NCBI GenBank assembly: GCA_035771175.1
Contig: CM069600.1
Location: 12,480,420-12,544,419 of the forward strand
From: Paratinospora sagittata
Taxonomy: Eukaryota > Streptophyta > Magnoliopsida > Ranunculales > Menispermaceae
Reading direction: 5' to 3'
DNA length: 64,000 bases
Under the pieces are notes generated by a model that searched no databases, was not told the origin of the DNA, and saw only the letters and a list, made by a program, of their open reading frames with translations. The position numbers and the translations under genes were made by a program. Below, piece by piece: positions 58,374-64,000 of the stretch; the first letter of the stretch is position 1; every line of letters begins with the position of its first letter.

Positions 58374-59583
58374 CGGGGGCGTAGTTAGGATTTTTTCTTT
58401 CGAGTGGGCTAAAAAAATTTTTTAGAAAAATCTCAATAATACGATAGGAGTTGCAGGAGGTTTTGGACGATTTGAGCATTAATTTAGAGCTATGATTTGG
58501 AGCTGCAATTTAAACGTTAATTTGGAGCTACAATTTGGGCATTTTGAATTTTAAGGAAGAAGAAAAAGAAAAGTTGCAGAAGCTCTTGAGCGATTTGACC
58601 GTTGATTTGGAGCTGCAATTTGGGCGTTGACTTGAATATGCGATTTGAGCAATTTGGGTGATTTAGGCGTTGAATTAGGGATTAAGGGTATAAATTAAGG
58701 ATATTATGGAATAGTTTTTTAAAAATATTTACCTAAGTCTAAGTTAGCCATGAATAGCTACGTCCCTGTATCCAAGATAATTTAAGGTAGTTCAAGTATA
58801 CGCAATGAAGTCATCTACCTAGACCTATTAATATCTCATAATGTTAATAAAGGTGGAGTAAGACTTAAAATAACATGAAAAAATAATTATAAAATGTATA
58901 AAATTATAATTTAAATATTATTACTCATACGGAGAATGAAAGAAGTGGACTCATGTAGTAACTCACAGTTTAGCAACACTACTAATTATATTCATAATGT
59001 CTGACCTTTAGTTAAATGAAAGGTAGGTACAAGAGAGAAACTTGAAATACAAATAAATGTGGATGCATGCTAATGTTAAAAGAAAATGTTCATATTTTTT
59101 TTAAATAATTAGTACATCTCACTTTTTTATTTTCTTTCATTAGGAAGTAATTTTTAATAATAATAATAATAATAATAATAGTGATATGACATGGGTAAAT
59201 TTTTCTCATTTTTTTGATATATAATTTTTTTTTTGAAATTATTTAATGTCGCTTGTATCTAATTATTTATTAATTAATTTATTAATTATTATTATTGGGG
59301 TTTTTTTTTTTGAAAACATTATTATTGGATTAGTTTATTGATTATTATTATTGGGTAGAAGGATGAAGACAAATGAATATTGGATAGAAGGGTATATGGA
59401 GAAAAAAAATTAAAAATAGCAAGATTGTTTGAATGAAATGGAACCCAAGACCTAAGATACCCATCAATGTCACTCTACCAACTGGGTTAAAGTCAGATGA
59501 TAGCTTACATAGCAACAAGTAATATATTTATACAAAACTTACCTAGGCTACAGCCTAGATTAACCCATGAATAGCTACGCCCA
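58374..59583. mobile_element. TIR element with 10-bp duplication, possibly composite
   Basis: Left end 'cgggggcgtagttagg', right end complement of 'tgggcgtagctattcat'. It is flanked by TGTGTGTTGC on both sides (58364-58373 and 59584-59593; the left copy sits in a GT run, so 8-9 bp may be the true length). A second right-end-like sequence ('catgaatagctacgtccct') occurs at 58750-58769, so a smaller element may be nested or duplicated. A tRNA-like block ('cccagttggtagagtg' on the minus strand) lies near 59475-59490. (TAA)n at 59156-59180. No transposase. Confidence 0.55.
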
Positions 59584-59594
59584 TGTGTGTTGCT

Positions 59595-59750
59595 AACATA
59601 GAGTTGGTGCAGTTAGTAAAAAACTGACTTTAAAACCCAAAAGTTTCAGGTTCATGAACTCTCGCCACTACCTCACCTTAGGAGTGAGGGGATTAATGGA
59701 TCAGTAATGGATCAAAAATGGGCCTGGTACCTCCCAAGAGTATGATATGG
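59595..59750 (+). mobile_element. SINE-like fragment (Au-type look)
   Basis: 'gagttggtgcagttagt' and 'caggttcatgaactc' are placed like A and B boxes. The body 'aggagtgagggg' and 'gcctggtacctccc' resembles plant Au-type SINEs. Ends not fixed. Confidence 0.4.
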
Positions 59751-59850
59751 TGAAGGAGTTGGTTAAACATGTGAGAGAAAACAATATGAAACAGAGACAA
59801 ACCAAACAACTACCTTTAGAACAATCGACTGGTTTCCGACAGCAACAAAT

Positions 59851-60112
59851 ATGTTAGGACAAGTCACATACTATGGTTTCAGTTAGTTAACGTTAGTGGC
59901 TTGTGTCAGAATCCTTCTGTTAGAGTCTGCTAAAGATGTTGACAGTTGTTACTTAGTGATTGGTAGATCTCTTCTATATATAGCCCATCATTTGTAACTG
60001 TTTTCAGTTTTAGATAATGAGAAAAATAGAAAGATCTTTCCCTCCAATTTTTGGTTTTCTCTTCTGAGCATATGATTTGTTCTTGGTTTCTTCTTCTTGC
60101 TAGTAGTTCTTA
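59851..60112 (+). mobile_element. Partial Copia LTR with TATA box
   Basis: Starts 'tgttaggacaagtcac'; a TATA-like 'ctatatatagcc' lies at about 59974-59985. It is cut at 60113 by the next LTR element. Preceding sequence shows no polyprotein, so it may be a broken solo LTR. Confidence 0.5.
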
Positions 60113-61584
60113 TGTAATACCCTGTATTTCACAAAAAAAAATACTAATAATAATAATAATAATATTTTTAGGACAAAGCACATGCCTGGAAGTCCAGACA
60201 CATGGCACATGCCTGGAAGTCCAGGCAGCCCGCCTGGACTTCCAGGCGCAAAAAACTCTATATAAACCAACCCTCCCTTCTTCATTTTTCACATCAAATT
60301 CACTCCAAATTGTGATTTTTCCTCCTATTTTCACTCATATTGAGTTTTTAGTCTTTTGAGACTCTCTGTCCGAGACTCTCAATGCAGTACAACGAAGTTC
60401 TGTCCGGAGGAAAGCGCCAGATCTGAAAAAGAAGAAGTTCTTATCTGAAGGTGGGGAACGAAACATAAATTTGCGTGTTTTATAACTTTTATTAAAGTTT
60501 ACATTCAATTATTATTATGTCTACTGTTCATTTACACTGCATTATGTCATATAATGTTTATACTATCGTACTTATGCCTGTATACTTGGAATTCACGTAT
60601 TATATTGTTATAATGCCGGATTTGTGGTCAATCTAACTTAACTAGACTCGGTCTTGTCCTCAGTAACTTTAAATAGTGAAAGGGAGGCGGGCTGCTCTAG
60701 GCGATTGGTTATTTAAGCAGACCTAGTGTCTCACCTCTTTACTGGGGACTGATCTAGTTGGTCTTATTGAAAGCTATCAGCGTATACTTGTAATACTGAA
60801 TGTCCTAACCATGCACGTCGTGATACCGACTCTAGTAAGGGTCACTAGACGTTGCCAAAGTCAGTCTAAATGTCAAGAAAAGACCAGACCAGTAGACTCG
60901 ACCAGTTCATGCATTGGCATCATACATATCACCACCTAGGGACGTATATGGTTCATGACTCATAGAATAGTTAGGAGCATTGCTCGTTATTCATTACATT
61001 TCTCTGGAGAGGGACGTACATGAGAACCCGGCTACACCCGGGGAGGGACATCAATACGTGAATCCAGAGCATCGTTCCTGAGGAGGGACGTATAGTGAGA
61101 ACCTGGCTACGCCCGGGGAAGGACACCTATACGTGAACTCAGACGATGTACGTTCATCAAACCATTACGAGACGGTGTCATGAATACATACATATTGATT
61201 GATTATGATGCTCACATGTGTATTTAAGATATTTGATATTGAAGTATGCTTTATTAATTGTTATACTCATGAACTATTCACCCACTGAGCGCGTTAAGCT
61301 CACTCCATTATTATCCAATCTTTCACAGGAAATTAGGGTGGACTGGGTGCAGGTTATGGGGCCCACATTTTGTACCCTTTGTATGATTCATTGGGGATTT
61401 TGGGGAGTATGTTCCCTTGACCATTTTATGTACAAATTATATTCTGAATTAAATGAAATCAGATTTATACTGTGTGACATATATTTCCGTTGCGCACTCT
61501 GTTGTTACCATTGTTATTGTTCCAAATGCGTGCCCCGTCCGCGAGTGTACCGCCGGTTTAGGTGCGTCCGGGCGGGTTGCGACA
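60113..61584 (+). repeat. 5' LTR of an LTR retrotransposon
   Basis: TGTAATACC to GTTGCGACA, 1472 bp, followed by a PBS at 61590. Same family as 35309-36742 and 38869-40277 (in reverse complement). A TATA box 'tatataaa' lies at 60259-60266, downstream of direct and inverted copies of 'gcctggaagtccag'. Confidence 0.85.
60259..60266 (+). promoter_or_regulatory. LTR TATA box
   Basis: 'tatataaa', about 1.3 kb before the LTR end. Just upstream (60183-60246) are three copies of 'cctggaagtccag' or its inverse, which can pair. Confidence 0.5.
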
Positions 61585-61589
61585 TTTAA

Positions 61590-61601
61590 TGGTATCAGAG
61601 A
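61590..61601 (+). other. Primer-binding site
   Basis: 'tggtatcagaga' begins five bases after the LTR end; tRNA-Met type. Confidence 0.75.
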
Positions 61602-61639
61602 GTACGGTCCACGGCCCGCCCAAGTCCACCAAATTAGGA

Positions 61640-62015
61640 GAAGAAAAATTTTACTAGATATATATATCTCTAGAACTATATATATATATATGATTTGTAT
61701 ATAGTTGAGATTTATATTAAATATATATCTAGAAAACTATATGATTTCTATATAATTTGATTTGAATATATATATATAGTTATGATTTATGAAAACTATA
61801 TATATTGTTATGATTAAAATGAAAAATTATCGATGAAAAATTTTATTAGATATATATCTCTCTAGAACTATATATATATATATATATATATATGTCACTT
61901 ATATATAGTTAAGATTTATATTAAATATATATCTTGAAAACTATATGATTTTTATATAGTTTGATTTAAATATACATATAGTCATAATTTATTAAAAATT
62001 ATATGCATAGTTATG

Positions 62016-62048
<33 letters not shown>

Positions 62049-62680
62049 CATATTATTGATGAAAATTTTGAATGAAAAATGTTATTAGATATATATATCT
62101 TTAGAACTATATATATGATTTTTATATAGTTTGATTTAAATATATATATATATATATATAGTTATGATTTATGAAAACTATATATATTGTTATGATTAAA
62201 TATATATATCTATATATCTATGCATATAGGAGATATATATATACCTTGCTATCAATGAAAAATTTTGGATGAAAAATTTTTAGATATATATATCTCTAGA
62301 ACTATATATATATGTCAATTATATATAGTGTGATTTATATTAAATATATATCTAAAAAAAAAAACTATATGTCTAGCTATATATATATATATATATCTAT
62401 ATACCTTAGTATATATGAGATATATATCTCATATTATTGATGAAAAATTTGAATGAAAAATATTATTAGATATATATATATCTTTAGAACTATATATATA
62501 TATGAATTATATATAGTTAAGATTTATATTAAATATATATCTAGAAAACTACATGAATTCTATATAGTTTGATTTAAATATATATATAGTTATGATTTAT
62601 GAAAACTATATATTCAGTTATGATTAAATATATATATATATATATATATATATCATATTGCTAATGAAAAATTTTGATTA
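61640..62680. repeat. AT-rich tandem repeat in the retroelement leader
   Basis: Five imperfect units of about 180-240 bp, each starting near 'gaaaaattttattagata' and continuing 'ctctagaactatata', 'agatttatattaaatatata' and 'atatagtttgatttaaatata' (starts about 61644, 61833, 62075, 62268 and 62452). It separates the PBS from the first protein frame. Confidence 0.8.
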
Positions 62681-62796
62681 CCTAATGACATAAACTTCAA
62701 GAGAAAAATATAAAATATTACTTAACTGACAAGGCATAAATCTTAAAAATGTTAGGAATATATTTTGTGTCTTTCACAAATTTATTTTTCTTTCAG

Positions 62797-64000
62797 CAAA
62801 GATTGGCCTCAAGTGAAGGAACAACTTCCACTAGCGGGGAACCAATTCCCACTAGACTCAAGGAATTGTCCAAAAGGGAGGTTATAACTATGAGGAGCAT
62901 CGACAACAGAGATCTCCGCCTCCACCCAATCCTTCACAACAAACTCGCAACTGTGGGTTGGTTGAACATAACAAAGGTTGAGGGCCAAGTCTCTTACAAC
63001 TTGTTAAGATCCTTCTACGAAGCCATGAATTACGTGGGACTTCCAGAAGAGGGAATCAACCCTGTATTGGAGACAACAGTTATGGGGATAAAAATTCCTA
63101 TCAACATTGAAATCATCGCTCGACTTATGAAGATTCCGATTGAGGAAAGAATTATTGATCCACATGAACCGCAGACAATTACAGAGATTGCAGAGTCTAA
63201 TGAACAATTATTCAATTCCCTCACCAAGGAGCCATACACTCAATCAACGTTCACCAACCTCCCAAACAATTATCTTAAACCATCTCTTGCCGGCCTTGGA
63301 ACGACAACATCTAGCCAGAAAGGAGGCCTAATGGCACTATGTCAAGGGCCAACTCCTTGTGCTATATTGCATAGAGAAGGGAATAAAGGTCTCCCTACCT
63401 CACATCATCATCCAACAAATGTTGAGGTGATTCAAAACCCTTTGAGAAAGGAATTCCTCGGTTACGGAATCTTGCTCATGAGGATGCTACGCGAAGTAAA
63501 CATCGACACTTTTGATGGGACTTCGACACAAATCGTTGAGCCAGTTACAACATCTTCTATCTTCAAGATATACGTTCCAAGGGGAGGAGTAACTGACGAG
63601 GAAGTATTCGGCACAACGATAGGAAATGCCGAGAGAATGAGGGACAAGCATGGACGTTGCCTTCGAAAAAGTCGACGCAAGATTCCCGTCAGAGAAGCAC
63701 CAAATTTTGGAGGGCAGAACATTCCAATGAGCCCACTACTTCAAAACTTTTCACCTCATACAGATCTAGATATACAAGGGGCTCAAGTTAGGGGATCCCC
63801 TTATAATCAAAACAATTACCTTTCACCTATGTATCACACGTACAACCAATGCTTTCCCCCAATGCCTATGGCCTACCCTCCACCTATGGGACAATCGAGC
63901 CATCAACCACCAATGGACCAATCGACTAAGCTTTTTGAAAGGTTAAATAAAATGGAATCCAATATGGCGGAAATGAGAGCGACTCAAAATTATATATTAA
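62797..64000 (+). pseudogene. Retroelement N-terminal gag-like protein (Transposase_32-like), runs off the window
   Basis: The plus-strand frame from about 62797 stays open to the window end (about 400 residues); the first Met is at 62891. It has the family's core: 'LLRSFYEAMNYVGLPEEG', 'TTVMGIKIPINIEIIARLM' and 'TNLPNNYLKPSLAGL', and later 'GYGILLMRMLREVNIDTF'. Between about 63300 and 63430 the family-like codons ('YVKGQLLVLYCIEKGIKVS') are in the +1 frame, so two compensating shifts flank that block while the main frame happens to remain open. The C-terminus is Pro/Met/Gln-rich with a short coiled coil. It is probably the first part of the polyprotein that follows the LTR at 60113. Confidence 0.6.

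Noticed and set aside
59440..59510. tRNA-like sequence on the minus strand
   Set aside because: A-box and B-box resemblance only; no complete cloverleaf was found, and it lies inside a TIR element.
60051..60359. 102-codon plus-strand frame crossing an LTR start
   Set aside because: It spans the junction of two different elements and a TATA box; chance opening.
61218..61704. Two overlapping plus-strand frames
   Set aside because: They lie in the LTR end and PBS region; their openness follows from LTR sequence, not coding.

Overview
The window comes from a transposon-rich plant nuclear genome, almost certainly a eudicot. The evidence is plant-type Copia, Ty3/gypsy, CACTA and Mutator-like elements, tRNA-derived SINE-like repeats, GT-AG introns, and two recognisable plant transcription-factor genes (PAR1-type atypical bHLH and RKD-type RWP-RK). 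No bacterial, organellar, rRNA, true tRNA or CRISPR feature was seen. More than 90 percent of the window is mobile-element sequence, much of it nested.

Layout. 1-6400: pieces of a minus-strand Copia element (3' LTR fragment at 1-690, gag at 5103-6400), interrupted by a decayed minus-strand element with a plant retroelement N-terminal protein (691-2292) and a long-TIR DNA transposon (3253-4317) carrying a gene-like insert. 6401-16860: a young Ty3/gypsy element with 3-kb LTRs and target duplication GATAT, inserted in that Copia gag. Its interior is chimeric: gag, then a complete four-exon RKD gene (11055-12584), then a truncated integrase; protease, RT and RNase H are absent. 16861-23867: the Copia gag start, PBS and 5' LTR, the LTR split by a decayed plus-strand gypsy (LTR 17167-19710). 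24083-29656: a Tnt1-like Copia with LTRs and a full-length frame broken only by four stop codons. 29657-31530: an old plus-strand Copia.

31500-41450 is the least crowded part. It holds the PAR1-like gene (32900-33256), an RNase H reading frame, a SINE with target duplication, MITEs, a solo LTR with duplication GTATC, a related LTR without a clear duplication, and a 514-bp near-perfect palindrome with TG...CA ends and a 5-bp duplication. 41457-55709 is a long-TIR Mutator-like element split by a chromovirus (41647-46821, duplication GAATG) and by a CACTA element (47139-55489), which itself holds a solo LTR (50482-52640, duplication ATATA). 55710-60112 holds a second palindromic element (56170-56638, duplication TATAA), SINE-like fragments and small DNA transposons. 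60113-64000 is the 5' end of another LTR element with a long AT-rich tandem-repeat leader and a gag-like frame that runs off the window.

The two most unusual items are the RKD gene carried between gag and integrase of a recently inserted LTR retrotransposon, introns retained and frame open, and the family of palindromic elements that end TG...CA, have 5-bp target duplications and contain a tRNA-like core. RKD factors control egg-cell and embryo identity in plants, so a mobile copy could matter for reproduction; that consequence is inference.
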